Source: an uncultured bacterium
Lineage (GTDB): Bacteria; Planctomycetota; UBA1135; GCA-002686595
Direction of reading: 5' to 3'
Length of the DNA stretch: 56,477 bases
NCBI GenBank assembly: GCA_938083085.1
Contig: CALLKX010000046.1
Span: 1-56,477 of the forward strand
Shown here: positions 1 to 9,000 of the stretch, piece after piece
How positions within the stretch are numbered: the stretch's first letter is position 1
How the letters are laid out: each line of letters opens with the position of its first letter
Program-made: the position numbers and the translations under genes
Notes under the pieces: generated by a model
What the model was told of the DNA's origin: nothing
Databases searched by the model: none
The model's input: the letters and a program-made list of their open reading frames with translations, nothing else

Positions 1-1
1 C

Positions 2-1468
2 ACCCACGACTTCTGCCCGCCGCTCGACGAGTGCGCGCCGAGCGGCTACTTCGGGAGCTGCCAGACCTCCCAGGTCTGCTCGAACATGGGCACGATCATG
101 AGCTACTGCCACCTGTGCAGCGGCGGCACCGGGAACATCACCACCTACTTCCACCCCGAGGCCGCGGCGCTCCTGACCAGCGCCTCCGAGAGCTGCAACC
201 CCGCCATCTTCGAGGTCCAAGTCACCGCGCCCGAGGTCGTCTCCGACCTCTCGCCCACCCAGACCATGATCCAGGCGGTCGTCGGTTCGATCGGGTCCGC
301 GACCATGAGCTACCGGCTGATGGGCGCGACGACCCCGACGCAGGTCCCCATGACCCCCATGGGGAGCGGCGCCTTCGTCGCCGATATCCCCGCGGTGCAG
401 TGCGGCCTGACGGTCGAGTACTGGTTCGACATCGACGTCGCCGGCGTCGGCTCGACGGCGGCCCCCTCCGGCGCCCCGAACGAGTTCTACACCGCCGTTG
501 GCGGCATCGAGACGGTGCTCTTCGCCGACGACTTCGAGACCAACCAGGGCTGGACCACCGCCAACCTCGGCGCGAGCTCCGGTGACTGGGAGCGCGGCGT
601 ACCGGTGAACGACCCGAACTGGGCCTACGACCCCGCGTCCGACTACGACGGCTCCGGCCGTTGCTACCTGACCCAGAACCAGACGGGTAACACCGACGTC
701 GACGCTGGCGCGGTGCAGCTGCTCTCCCCCACCATCGACCTGAGCAACCCCGGCTCGTTCCTGAGCTACGCCTACTACCTGCGCCTGACGGACGCGAACG
801 GCGTCGACCAGATGCTCGTTGAGGCGAGCTCTGCCGGAGGCGCCTTCGCGGAGGTGACGCGCCATGACACGGACGGCGGCTCCAACTGGCGCACCTCTGT
901 CCTTACCGAGGCGGACTTCCTCGCCGCCGGCGTCACGCCTGGCGCCCAGATGCTGCTCCGCTTCACCGTGAACGATGACAACCCGCAGAGCATCGTCGAG
1001 GCTGGCCTTGACGCCCTCACGGTTCGCGCCATCGACTGCGGCGCCGTCGGCACCGTCTACTGCGACCCGGCGACCCCCAACTCGACCGGCAACCCGGCGA
1101 CGATCACTGCCGAAGGCAGCGAGCTGGTGGCGGACAACGACGTCACGCTGACCATCGAGTCCCTGCCCGCCAACACGGTCGGCTACTTCCTCACCTCCCA
1201 GACCCAGGGCTTCATCGCCAATGCCGGCGGGAGCACCGGGGACCTGTGCCTCGGCGGCAACATCGGTCGCTACATCAGCTCGATCCTGAGCTCGGGCCCC
1301 TCTGGGACCTACTCGCTCCAGCTGGACCTGACCGCCGTGCCCCAGCCCACGGGCTTCGTCGGGGTCACCGCGGGTGAGACCTGGAACTTCCAGTCCTGGT
1401 ACCGCGACCAGCTGCTCGGCTTCCCCAGCTCGAACTTCACCGAGGCCATCGAGATCCTCTTCCAGTAG
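2..1468 (+). CDS. Secreted metzincin-type metallopeptidase, C-terminal part (5' end outside window)
   Basis: The reading frame is open from the first bases and ends at TAG 1466-1468, so about 488 C-terminal residues are present. The first residues (THDFCPP, then GTIMSYCH near residue 32) look like the stretch between the last zinc-binding His and the Met-turn of reprolysin-like (M12B) metzincins; the HExxHxxGxxH helix would lie just upstream. A linker and beta domain follow, then a carbohydrate-binding or jelly-roll-like segment beginning DDFETNQGW with Trp- and Asp-rich strands. The last ~140 residues (from YCDPATPN to EILFQ) form a domain also seen at the ends of the proteins finishing at 21156, 45353 and 46714. 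Its hallmark is GETWNFQSWYRD. Probably exported and surface-associated. The family call is firm from the Met-turn and from similarity to the complete protease at 19192-21156; the substrate is unknown. Confidence 0.8.
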   Translation, partial: THDFCPPLDECAPSGYFGSCQTSQVCSNMGTIMSYCHLCSGGTGNITTYFHPEAAALLTSASESCNPAIFEVQVTAPEVVSDLSPTQTMIQAVVGSIGSATMSYRLMGATTPTQVPMTPMGSGAFVADIPAVQCGLTVEYWFDIDVAGVGSTAAPSGAPNEFYTAVGGIETVLFADDFETNQGWTTANLGASSGDWERGVPVNDPNWAYDPASDYDGSGRCYLTQNQTGNTDVDAGAVQLLSPTIDLSNPGSFLSYAYYLRLTDANGVDQMLVEASSAGGAFAEVTRHDTDGGSNWRTSVLTEADFLAAGVTPGAQMLLRFTVNDDNPQSIVEAGLDALTVRAIDCGAVGTVYCDPATPNSTGNPATITAEGSELVADNDVTLTIESLPANTVGYFLTSQTQGFIANAGGSTGDLCLGGNIGRYISSILSSGPSGTYSLQLDLTAVPQPTGFVGVTAGETWNFQSWYRDQLLGFPSSNFTEAIEILFQ

Positions 1469-1497
1469 GGGAGAGACAGAGAGCCAAGCTCCTCACC

Positions 1498-1536
1498 GCC
1501 CGCGTCCGCGGTCGCCCTCAGGGGCGTCCCGCGGGC
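1498..1536 (+). terminator. Candidate terminator hairpin after the protease fragment
   Basis: Outer arms GCCCGCG (1498-1504) and CGCGGGC (1530-1536) enclose a second stem CGCCC/GGGCG (1513-1517 with 1522-1526, loop TCAG). It lies between the convergent protease and tdk genes and is followed by a short GCTTTC rather than a true T-run. It may act on either strand. Moderate support only. Confidence 0.4.
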
Positions 1537-1573
1537 CCGGGCGCTTTCATACCCCACCGAAGGGCGGCGGCGC

Positions 1574-2185
1574 CTATCGCTCGCTCTCGTCGGAGCGGCC
1601 CTCGAAGGACTCCCTCCAGTGCCGCCGGCAGAGGGACAGGTAGGTCTCATTGCCGCCGATCTGGACCTGCTCGCCGGTGGTCATCACGTTGCCTGCGCCG
1701 TCCTTGCGGATGACCATGGTGGCCTTGCGCCCGCAGTGGCAGATCGTGCGAATCTCGCGCATGGAGTCCGCGAGCGCGAGGAGCGCCGCGGAGCCAGGGA
1801 AGGGTTCCCCGCGGAAGTCCACCCGGAGGCCGTAGGTCATGATCGGGACGCCCAGGTCGTCGGCGGCCCGCGCCAGCTGCCAGACCTGCTCGGGCGTCAG
1901 GAACTGCGCCTCGTCGATGAGCACGCAGGCGATCGGGTCGGCGGCGCCGCGCTCCTTGAGCTCCCCCTCGATGACGGCAAAGATGTCCTCGCCCGGGCGA
2001 TAGGTCCGCGCGGCGGTGTCGATGCCGATCCGGCTCGTCACGCGGCTCTCGCCGCCGCGGTCGTCGAGGGCCGCGGTCATCACGAGCGTGCTCATGCCGC
2101 GTTCGCGGTAGTTGTAGTCGGCCTGCAGGAGCACGGTCGACTTGCCCGCGTTCATGGTGGAGTAGTTGAAGTAGAGCTTCGCCAT
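1574..2185 (-). CDS. tdk: Thymidine kinase (type II)
   Basis: This 203-residue protein phosphorylates thymidine with ATP to give dTMP in the salvage pathway, in the cytoplasm. The P-loop MNAGKST is at residues 11-17. The Walker-B/catalytic segment IDEAQF is near residue 92, where the Glu is the expected base. The structural zinc site is intact: C149 and C151 in CHCGRK, C186 and H189 in CRRH. The length is normal for bacterial type II kinases. It starts 9 nt after the stop of the PqiC-like lipoprotein gene and so is probably the last gene of the Mla-type operon, although a functional link between nucleotide salvage and lipid transport is not evident. The ATG is the first residue of the conserved strand, so the start is secure. 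Confidence 0.96.
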   Translation of the reverse strand: MAKLYFNYSTMNAGKSTVLLQADYNYRERGMSTLVMTAALDDRGGESRVTSRIGIDTAARTYRPGEDIFAVIEGELKERGAADPIACVLIDEAQFLTPEQVWQLARAADDLGVPIMTYGLRVDFRGEPFPGSAALLALADSMREIRTICHCGRKATMVIRKDGAGNVMTTGEQVQIGGNETYLSLCRRHWRESFEGRSDESER

Positions 2186-2194
2186 GGCGTCTGA

Positions 2195-2770
2195 TCAGTT
2201 CCCCACGACCTCGTCAGCCACGTCGCTCACGGCGGCCGCGAGAGCGGCCGAGGCGGCCGCTGCCTCACCCGCAGGACCCTCCACCGTCACCTCTGCCCGG
2301 CCCTCGAAGCGGCGGTCCACGAGGACGCCGCCGCTGTCCTCGGCCAACGCGATGAGCGTCACGACGGCCGCCGGCCGGCCGTCGCTCTCGATCTCGAGCC
2401 GCACGAGCTCCACCTCGAGGCGGAGCGTCGAGGCGCGCCTCAGCGACCGCTGCCGGTACAAAGCCTCCTCAAGAGCCCGACGGGTCACCGCCGCGGGGTC
2501 CTCCGTCCATCGCGAGTAGTCGTCATAGCGCACCTCGTGGGCCTCGGTGCGCCGCATCAGGCGCTCCGTGATGGCTTCGGAGGCGGACACGCGGCCGAGG
2601 CTCACGCTGTCACGCTTCGCGGCGCTGGCCGCCTCACCGGTGGGCGCCATCTCCACGGCGGGCGGGTTGAGGTCGAGCCAGTGGACCGGGGGCGCGGGCG
2701 CAGGCTTGAGGTCCAGGCACGCCGTGGTGAGCAGCAAGAGCGGCGCGACAATCCAGTGTGAGTGCTTCAT
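2195..2770 (-). CDS. ABC-type transport auxiliary lipoprotein (PqiC/DUF330-like)
   Basis: A 191-residue lipoprotein. A short hydrophobic signal ends in the lipobox LLTTAC (Cys near residue 18), followed by DLKPAPAPPVHWLDLNPP, which resembles the first strand of the ABC-transporter auxiliary (PF03886-type) lipoproteins that accompany MCE proteins. The rest alternates amphipathic strands and helices (LRLEVELVRLEIES, then VDRRFEGRAEV), as expected for that small alpha/beta fold. Position supports the call: it begins 18 nt after the MlaD-like gene, in the same operon. It probably sits at the inner face of the outer membrane and works with the MCE tube. Sequence similarity in this family is low, so the call relies partly on context. 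Confidence 0.75.
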   Translation of the reverse strand: MKHSHWIVAPLLLLTTACLDLKPAPAPPVHWLDLNPPAVEMAPTGEAASAAKRDSVSLGRVSASEAITERLMRRTEAHEVRYDDYSRWTEDPAAVTRRALEEALYRQRSLRRASTLRLEVELVRLEIESDGRPAAVVTLIALAEDSGGVLVDRRFEGRAEVTVEGPAGEAAAASAALAAAVSDVADEVVGN

Positions 2771-2788
2771 GTTGGTCGTTGGCGGCGC

Positions 2789-3862
2789 TCAGCGCGAGCG
2801 ATCCGAGGTGCGGCCGCGGAGGAGAACGCCAGGGTCCCGATCGATCAGGCCCGCGAGCTCCTCGATCTTCTTGAGCGTCCGGCGCACCTCGACCAGGGTC
2901 GCGGCCAGCTCGGCGCCGGTGGGTTCGTAGCTCCGCGCCAGGGCGCTAGTGGAGTCCGCGGCGCCGCGGAGCGAGGCGGTGGTGGAGGCGAGGTCCGCGT
3001 CTTGGAGGAGCGCCTCGGTCGACTGGAGCGTATCGCCCGCGGAGGCGACGAGGGCTCGCACGTCGGCGACGAGGCCCTGGAAGTCCTCCGCCCCTTGCTC
3101 GACCACACCTTCCGCGCCGGTGAGCTGGACCAGCGCCTGATCGAGGTCCCCGACAAAGGCACGTAGGTCTCGAACCATGGCCTCGGTCTCCCCCATCAGC
3201 TTGGTCGGGTCCGCCCGCTCGAGGGTGCTGCTCAGGTCCTCGGCCGCGCTGGCGATCGAGGTCGACAGGCGCACCGCATCCAGGTCGTTGAGCTTTCGAT
3301 CCACCGTCGCCGTGAGGCGCCTGAAGTCCGCGAGCGCCTTGGGGACGTCGTCGGCGAGGCCGCGCAGGGCGTCCTCAAGGCTCTTCAAGGTGGAGGGCGT
3401 CGCCGGCACGAAGCCCGGCGGCGGGTCGAACGGCACCTCGATCATGGGCGCCGACGGAGGGAAGAAGTCCGCCTCGAGGAACTTGATCCCCGTGATCCCC
3501 TGGGACGCCATGGTGAAGCGCAGATCCATCGGCACGTCCGGGAGCTCGTCGTCCACCTGGTCGTCGCTATCGAGCACGTTGAGGGCTCGCATGGCCTCCA
3601 CCCGGAGGCTCGCGTGGACCTCGACCAGGCGACGATCCTGCGCGAGCCGGATCTCGGTGACCTTGCCGATGGTGACCCCGCGCACCTTCACCGGCGCGCC
3701 GATCTCCAGCCCCTGAACCGACTCATCCAGGAAGGTCACGCGCTCGATGGTCTCCGTGTTGAAGCGGCTGGCTCCGAGCCAGAAGAGCGTGGCCACCGCC
3801 GCCACGACACCGCCCACCACGAACGCGCCCACTTTCCACTCGTTCGATCGATTGACGCTCAT
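2789..3862 (-). CDS. mlaD: MCE-domain lipid transport substrate-binding protein (MlaD-like)
   Basis: A 357-residue MCE protein. It has an N-terminal membrane anchor (about residues 12-32) and then an MCE domain with the typical FLDESVQGLEIGAPVKVRGVTIGKV segment (split here as FLDESVQGLEIGAP and VKVRGVTIGKV) around residues 44-70. A long helical, coiled-coil-prone C-terminal region (about residues 150-340) follows. Such proteins form ring or tube assemblies that ferry phospholipids between membranes, energised by MlaE/MlaF. The start ATG overlaps the stop of the ATPase gene by 4 nt (ATGA), indicating translational coupling. The extended helical tail is more like PqiB/YebT or Mce proteins than the short E. 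coli MlaD, so the symbol denotes family only. Confidence 0.88.
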   Translation of the reverse strand: MSVNRSNEWKVGAFVVGGVVAAVATLFWLGASRFNTETIERVTFLDESVQGLEIGAPVKVRGVTIGKVTEIRLAQDRRLVEVHASLRVEAMRALNVLDSDDQVDDELPDVPMDLRFTMASQGITGIKFLEADFFPPSAPMIEVPFDPPPGFVPATPSTLKSLEDALRGLADDVPKALADFRRLTATVDRKLNDLDAVRLSTSIASAAEDLSSTLERADPTKLMGETEAMVRDLRAFVGDLDQALVQLTGAEGVVEQGAEDFQGLVADVRALVASAGDTLQSTEALLQDADLASTTASLRGAADSTSALARSYEPTGAELAATLVEVRRTLKKIEELAGLIDRDPGVLLRGRTSDRSR

Positions 3863-4605
3863 GCGGTCACCTCCTTGGCCACAGACTCCCGATGAAAGAA
3901 CGCGCGCACCCTCGGGTCAGCGCTCTCGTCCCGGAGGACGCGGGGGTCCCCCTCGGCGATGATGCCGCGCGTATCCCGGTCGAGGAGGATGCAGCGCGTA
4001 CCGATGCGATAGATGCTCTCGAGTTCGTGCGTCACGACGACAAGGGTCAGGCCCAGGGCTTGGTTGAGGGTCAGGAGGAGGTCGTCGAGCTCAGAAGCGG
4101 TCACTGGGTCCAACCCTGCCGACGGCTCGTCCAGGAAGAGCAGGTCGTTCTCGAGCGCGAGCGCGCGCGCGATCCCTGCCCGCTTCAGCATTCCGCCCGA
4201 GAGCTCAGAGGGTAGGCGATTGGCGGCGGGCTCCAGCCCGACCAGCCGCAGCTTTCCAGCCACGATGCCCTGGATGGTCGAGTCGTCGAGGTCCGTCCAT
4301 TGCTCCAGGGGCAGGGCCACGTTCTGGGCGATGGTCATGGAGCCGAAGAGCGCGCCCGCCTGGAAGCTGACCCCGAAGCGTGGACGCTTCCCGTCGAGCT
4401 CGGCTGGATCCCCCACGCCCTCCAGCTCGATGGAGCCGCCGAGCGGAGGCTGGAGCCCGATCATGGTCCGGAGCATCGTCGACTTCCCCGTCCCTGAGCC
4501 GCCGAGCACGAGGAAGACATCCCCCCGCTCGACCTCAAAGTCCAGGTGCTCCATCAGCGGCTTGGTGTAGCCGATCGTCAGGTCTCTCGACTCGATCAAG
4601 GCCAT
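3859..4605 (-). CDS. mlaF: ABC transporter ATPase of the lipid transport system (MlaF-like)
   Basis: A 248-residue ATPase. It has Walker A GGSGTGKST (near residue 36), a Q-loop region, signature LSGGMLKRAGIARAL (the MlaF-type LSGGM variant), Walker B LLFLDEPSAGLDP, and switch His in VVVTHEL. It powers lipid movement through the MlaE permease and MlaD ring. The chosen ATG at 4605 begins MALIESRDLTIGY and forms TGATG with the permease stop. The open frame continues much further upstream but only as antisense-like low-complexity sequence inside the permease gene. The downstream end overlaps mlaD by 4 nt. A complete ATPase of normal length. Confidence 0.93.
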   Translation of the reverse strand: MALIESRDLTIGYTKPLMEHLDFEVERGDVFLVLGGSGTGKSTMLRTMIGLQPPLGGSIELEGVGDPAELDGKRPRFGVSFQAGALFGSMTIAQNVALPLEQWTDLDDSTIQGIVAGKLRLVGLEPAANRLPSELSGGMLKRAGIARALALENDLLFLDEPSAGLDPVTASELDDLLLTLNQALGLTLVVVTHELESIYRIGTRCILLDRDTRGIIAEGDPRVLRDESADPRVRAFFHRESVAKEVTA

Positions 4606-5714
4606 CAGTAGATTCCCCAGACGTTGAAGAAGACGGCGAAGAGCGCGTCGAGCAGGACCAGCCAGAAGAGCATCGACACCACCGCAGACGTCGTGGAGCG
4701 CCCCACCCCTTCGGCGCCGCCGCGCGCCGCGAGGCCGCGCTCGCAGGCGATCCCCGCGATGAAGACGCCGAAGACCGACGCCTTGAGGAGGCCTCCGAGG
4801 ATGTCCGCGGGGACCAACGCTTCCTGGGTCGAGATGAGGAAATTGCGCATGCCGATCTCCAGCGTGGAGGTCGCCACCAGCGCCCCGCTGAGGATGCCCA
4901 CCAGATCCCCGGCGAGGGTCAGCAGCGGCAGGACGAGGAGGAGGGCGAAGATGCGCGGGAAGACCAGGAAGCGGTGCGGGCAGATGCCGAGCGTCCGGAG
5001 CGCGTCCACCTCCTCCGAGACCTTCATCGTCCCGATCTCCGCGGCGATGGCCGCGCCCGAGCGACCGGCGACAACGATCGCGGTCATGAGGGGGGCGAGC
5101 TCCCGGGTCAGAGAGAGGCTCACCAGGTCGGCCACGAAGGCGTCCGCCCCGAACTTCCGCAGCTGAATGGCAGCCTGGAAGGCGGTGATCAAGCCCATGA
5201 GCGAGCCGATCACGCACACGATCGGGAGCCCGTCTGCGCCGTGCCGTTCGACCTGACGCCCCACCGCGCCCCACTCGATGGAGGCCGGACGGCGGAGCCC
5301 AGCGAGGAGCGCGCCGAAGAGCTGGCCGATGAAGGCCAGCATGTTCCTGAGCGTGCCCACGGTTTCAAGGAGGGCCTCGCCGACCTCGGACAGGAAGCCG
5401 CTCCTCCTGCGAGGCGCCTGCGCCTCGGGAGAGCAGTCCCGCCAGTACAGATCGACGATGGAGGCGACGTCTGCGGCTGCGCCCTCCACCCGCGGAGGAG
5501 CCCCCGAGGCGCAGAGCGCGTCAGCGAGCACGGACGCGGCGGCGCCCTCCATCCGGTCCACACCCTCGAGGTCCAGCACCGCCACCGGCCCGTCCGCGAG
5601 GGCCGCGGCGAGGTCTCGCCGCAGGCGGGACGCGTCATCGAGAGCGAGCTCCCCGTGCAGCCTGAGAGCCCGCTCCCCCCCCGGCGTCTGGAGGATTTCA
5701 ACGAGCGGCCGCAT
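4605..5714 (-). CDS. mlaE: STAS-domain MlaE-family lipid ABC transporter permease
   Basis: A 369-residue fusion protein. Residues ~1-100 form a STAS-like domain (RALRLHGELALDDASRLRR, then AVLDLEGVDRMEGAAASVL). Residues ~130-369 are a MlaE/Ttg2B permease with conserved LMGLITAFQAAIQLRKFGA, RELAPLMTAIVVAGRSGAAIAAEIGTM (split over two helices) and the EEVDAL coupling helix that contacts the ATPase. In E. coli the STAS protein MlaB is separate; here it is fused to the permease. The start ATG at 5714 (MRPLVEIL) is preferred to an upstream in-frame Met because the STAS fold starts here. It heads the operon mlaE-mlaF-mlaD-pqiC-like-tdk. Confidence 0.92.
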   Translation of the reverse strand: MRPLVEILQTPGGERALRLHGELALDDASRLRRDLAAALADGPVAVLDLEGVDRMEGAAASVLADALCASGAPPRVEGAAADVASIVDLYWRDCSPEAQAPRRRSGFLSEVGEALLETVGTLRNMLAFIGQLFGALLAGLRRPASIEWGAVGRQVERHGADGLPIVCVIGSLMGLITAFQAAIQLRKFGADAFVADLVSLSLTRELAPLMTAIVVAGRSGAAIAAEIGTMKVSEEVDALRTLGICPHRFLVFPRIFALLLVLPLLTLAGDLVGILSGALVATSTLEIGMRNFLISTQEALVPADILGGLLKASVFGVFIAGIACERGLAARGGAEGVGRSTTSAVVSMLFWLVLLDALFAVFFNVWGIY

Positions 5715-6023
5715 GGGAGGATTTGAGCAAGGCCGCCTTGCCCCGTCCACCTCGGCGTCTCGGCACTGCCCATGCTCGAAGAGATCTCCCGACAAGCCTC
5801 CGTCCGCGGGTCAGTGCGTCGAGCCCCCCCGGCAACGGGCGCCCAAGGGAACAGCATTCTCGGGCCGTCGGGCGACCAGGGGACCACCGCCCCCAGGGGC
5901 AGCGCAATGCGATGGCAGAGCGGGCGCTGACAGAGACGATGGCCGCCGTGTTTGGGCCAACATGTGGGCCGCAGACCGAAGCGCAGCGCAGCTCAGGCCC
6001 TCGATGGGCCATCGATTGGGGCT
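5715..6023. other. Intergenic region upstream of the mla-type operon
   Basis: About 309 bases between the start of mlaE and the stop of the next minus-strand gene. It should hold the promoter for the lipid transport operon, but I cannot identify convincing -35/-10 boxes in such GC-rich DNA. The only structure I see is a perfect short palindrome TCGATGG-G-CCATCGA at 6001-6015, just beyond the 3' end of the 6024-9143 gene. Short open frames here have arginine/proline-rich, shadow-like composition and are not called. Confidence 0.6.
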
Positions 6024-9000
6024 CTAGAGACTCGACACGCGGAAGATCGTGACCCGCCCTGCGGCGGGGTCGGTGACCACCAAGAGGTCACCGGCCGCCT
6101 CGACGTCGCCAGCGGACTGCGGCCCCGTGAGCCAGCCCGCAAAGGCCGGCGCGGCGGGGTTCGACATGTCGAAGGCGGCCACGGCTCCCGGCCCCTCAAG
6201 GGATGCCGCGAGGTAGCGCACGCCGCCGGCCTCACCGAGGGCCAGGGCGACGGGTCGGAGGCCGCTCATGGTGGCAGCGGCCCGCTGCCCCGCCGGGTCG
6301 AGCTCTGCGGCCCGGCCAGCGAGGCGCTGACCCGAGCTCCAGAGTTCTGCCCCCGCGGCGTCGCGAACAGCGATCGATCGCGCCCCGAACGACAGGAGCG
6401 AATTGACCAGCCCGTCCCCATCGGGGTCCGCCCCCACGGTGGAGACCATGAGGTCTCCTGCCTCGTCTGGCTGCTGGAGCTCGAGCGCATTGAGAAACGT
6501 CTGCGTATCGAGCGTGAGGTCCATGACGCGCTCTCGCTCATCGGAGCCGGCTCCTGTGCCCGCCGGAATAACCCGGGCCAGACCGCCGTTCGCGAGGGCC
6601 AGGCGGGTCTCGCCGCGATGAGAGAAGCTCACCAAGTCCAGGGGCTGGATCAGCCCCTTCACCGGGAGCGGCCTGGGATCGAAGGCGCCCGGCACGCTCG
6701 ACGCGTCGACGCCCTCCGGCTCGAGCTTGACCAGGGCGAAGGCCGTCGAGGCCCCCCCGACACCCGAGAGGACACCGCTACCGGGGGCCGCGGCCGCCTC
6801 GTCAAGGCCCGCGCCGTTATCGAAGGTCACCACGAGGTCATCCCCGAGCGAGGCGAGCCCGCTCGCGCGGCCGCTGCCGCCGAGGCCTGCTTCCGAGAGG
6901 TCCGCGCGGAGCACCTTGCCCACCGGCGTCACCGGAACCTGGAGCGCGCCGAGCTGATCCGGCGGGGTCGCCTCCAGCTGGCTCGAGACCGCGGCGTAGT
7001 CCGCCGGGGCAAGGCTCTGGAGGTTGGTCGCGGTCGACAGGTCGAGGGAGTAGACGCCGCAGAAGCCCTCCGGATCCGCCGCGGCCTCCAGGAGCGCGAG
7101 GCCAGCGAAGGCCGCGCTGTTCGAGACGCAGAGCCCCTCAACAGCGTGATCAGAAGCGTCCAACACGAGCGCGTACTCGCCAACCGCGACCCCCGTCGCG
7201 GCGTCGACCTGCAGGAGGCGAATCACCGCTGACGAGGCGGAGGTCGCGTCCGAGGCCGTATCAGGATGATCGAGGGGCAGGCGGGCGGCCGCCGTGAGGA
7301 CACCCGAAGCGTCGTCGTGGGCTAGCGCGCCGAACCCGCCGAAGCGTCGCCCGAGGCCGAAGTCGAGATTGGCCCGACGCGCGGCGTAGGCGGGGGGCAG
7401 GGTCGCGGTCCCAAGAGATGCCGGCGTGCCCTCGGGGACGAGGCGCTGGACCAGGACGCCTGTTGGGTCGAATTCCCAGAGGCCGCAGCGCCGGGCATCC
7501 GCGAGCCAGAAGCCGCCGGAGGGGAGCGCGGCCGCGCCGCCGAAGCGTGCGCCGAGCGCGGAGGCGGTCACCTCGTTGCCGCTGGTGTCCACGGTGGGCT
7601 CGTCCTGGAAGGCGAGGCCCGTCGAGGACGCGAAGAGGCTCGGCCGCCCCGTGACCGCCGCGCCCTGAGCGCCGGACAGCGGCAGCTGAGAGATGAGCGT
7701 CACGGCGCCGGTCCGGGGATCGAGCTCGACGACCCGTAGCTGAAGCTGCTGGTCCGGGGCCACCATCGGGACTTCGAGGGACAGGTCGCCGTCCACGTCC
7801 GCCGGCGCCAGGAGCGGCCCCGCGCCGTCGATCACCGTCGCCCTGATGCGCCCCTCCTCGGACATCGAGGACATCGTGGCCCCGGCGATCCCGGTGAACC
7901 CGCCGACCTCGATGGCGTCGCCGGCCGCGGTGGTGAGCTGAGCCGGCGGCGCGTCCCATTCGATGCGCTGCCCTTGGGCGAAGGCGCCTGCCTCGAACGT
8001 CCCCCACGCACGGTCGTCGAGGGGCAGGCACGCGGTGGCGAGCTCCTCCACCGTGTCGATGAGGATGAGCACGTCGTTCTCCGGACAGGCCACCCACGCC
8101 CGGGTCCCGTCCGCCCCCAGGGCGACCGCCCTCGGCGTGAGCTGCAGAGAGGCCACGGTGGGAGCGTTGGGATTGGGGCGCTCAAACCACCGAGCGCCGG
8201 CCGCTTCGAGGGCAGCCTCGTCCCCGTCGAAGGCTGTGAAGGGGATCGGGGCGATGTCCGTCGTGGGATTCATCAGCGCAGGTCCGCCGACGGGCACCTT
8301 GTAGATCGTCACGTAGCCGAGCCCCTCACCGCCGCCGAAGAAGGGCGGGTCCCCTGCGCAGACCACGGCCACCACCCCCCCGTCAGGGGTGACGTCGATC
8401 CCAACCGGGTTGGATCCGAAGGACGAGATCGCAAGCTGGGGGACGAGAGTCGCGGGGTCGGTGAACTGAACGCGCCCGGGGAACTCCGTGGTCTCTCCGC
8501 TCCAGGAGACCACCACCGGTCCCGTGGCGCCGCAGTCCACGTCGAGGGGCGGACCTGGGACGTAGCCCGGCGCTGCGGGCGGGGCGGTAATGCTGCCCAC
8601 CGAGACCGGCTCGGTGGGATCCGTCAGGTCGAAGACGGCGACCTCCCCGAGGAGGGGGTCGATGATGAACACCCGCGCGGTCGCAGCGTGATAGGCCGAC
8701 GTCAGCGCCCGCCCGCCACCGCCAAGGTCGATGGTCGAGAGGAGGGACGAAGTGAGCGCGGAGCCTGGCGCGTCGACGGTGATCACCACCGAGTCGCTCG
8801 CCAGCTTGGACCCGCCTTGCGACATGCCGCTGGCCTCGAATTCGAGCTGCGCGTCGCGGTCTGGGGCCAGAAAGCTGATGGCGCCTGCGGGGCCGCCTGG
8901 CACCGCCTCGAGGGACACGGGAGGGCCTGACAGCTGGAGCCACTCGAACGAGGTCACGCCCTCGCCCCCGGTCACCGAGGCCTCTAGCGTGACCCGCGCA

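Noticed and set aside
6001..6015. Short palindrome TCGATGG-G-CCATCGA as a terminator or operator
   Set aside because: The loop is one base and no T-run follows; too short to claim a role.
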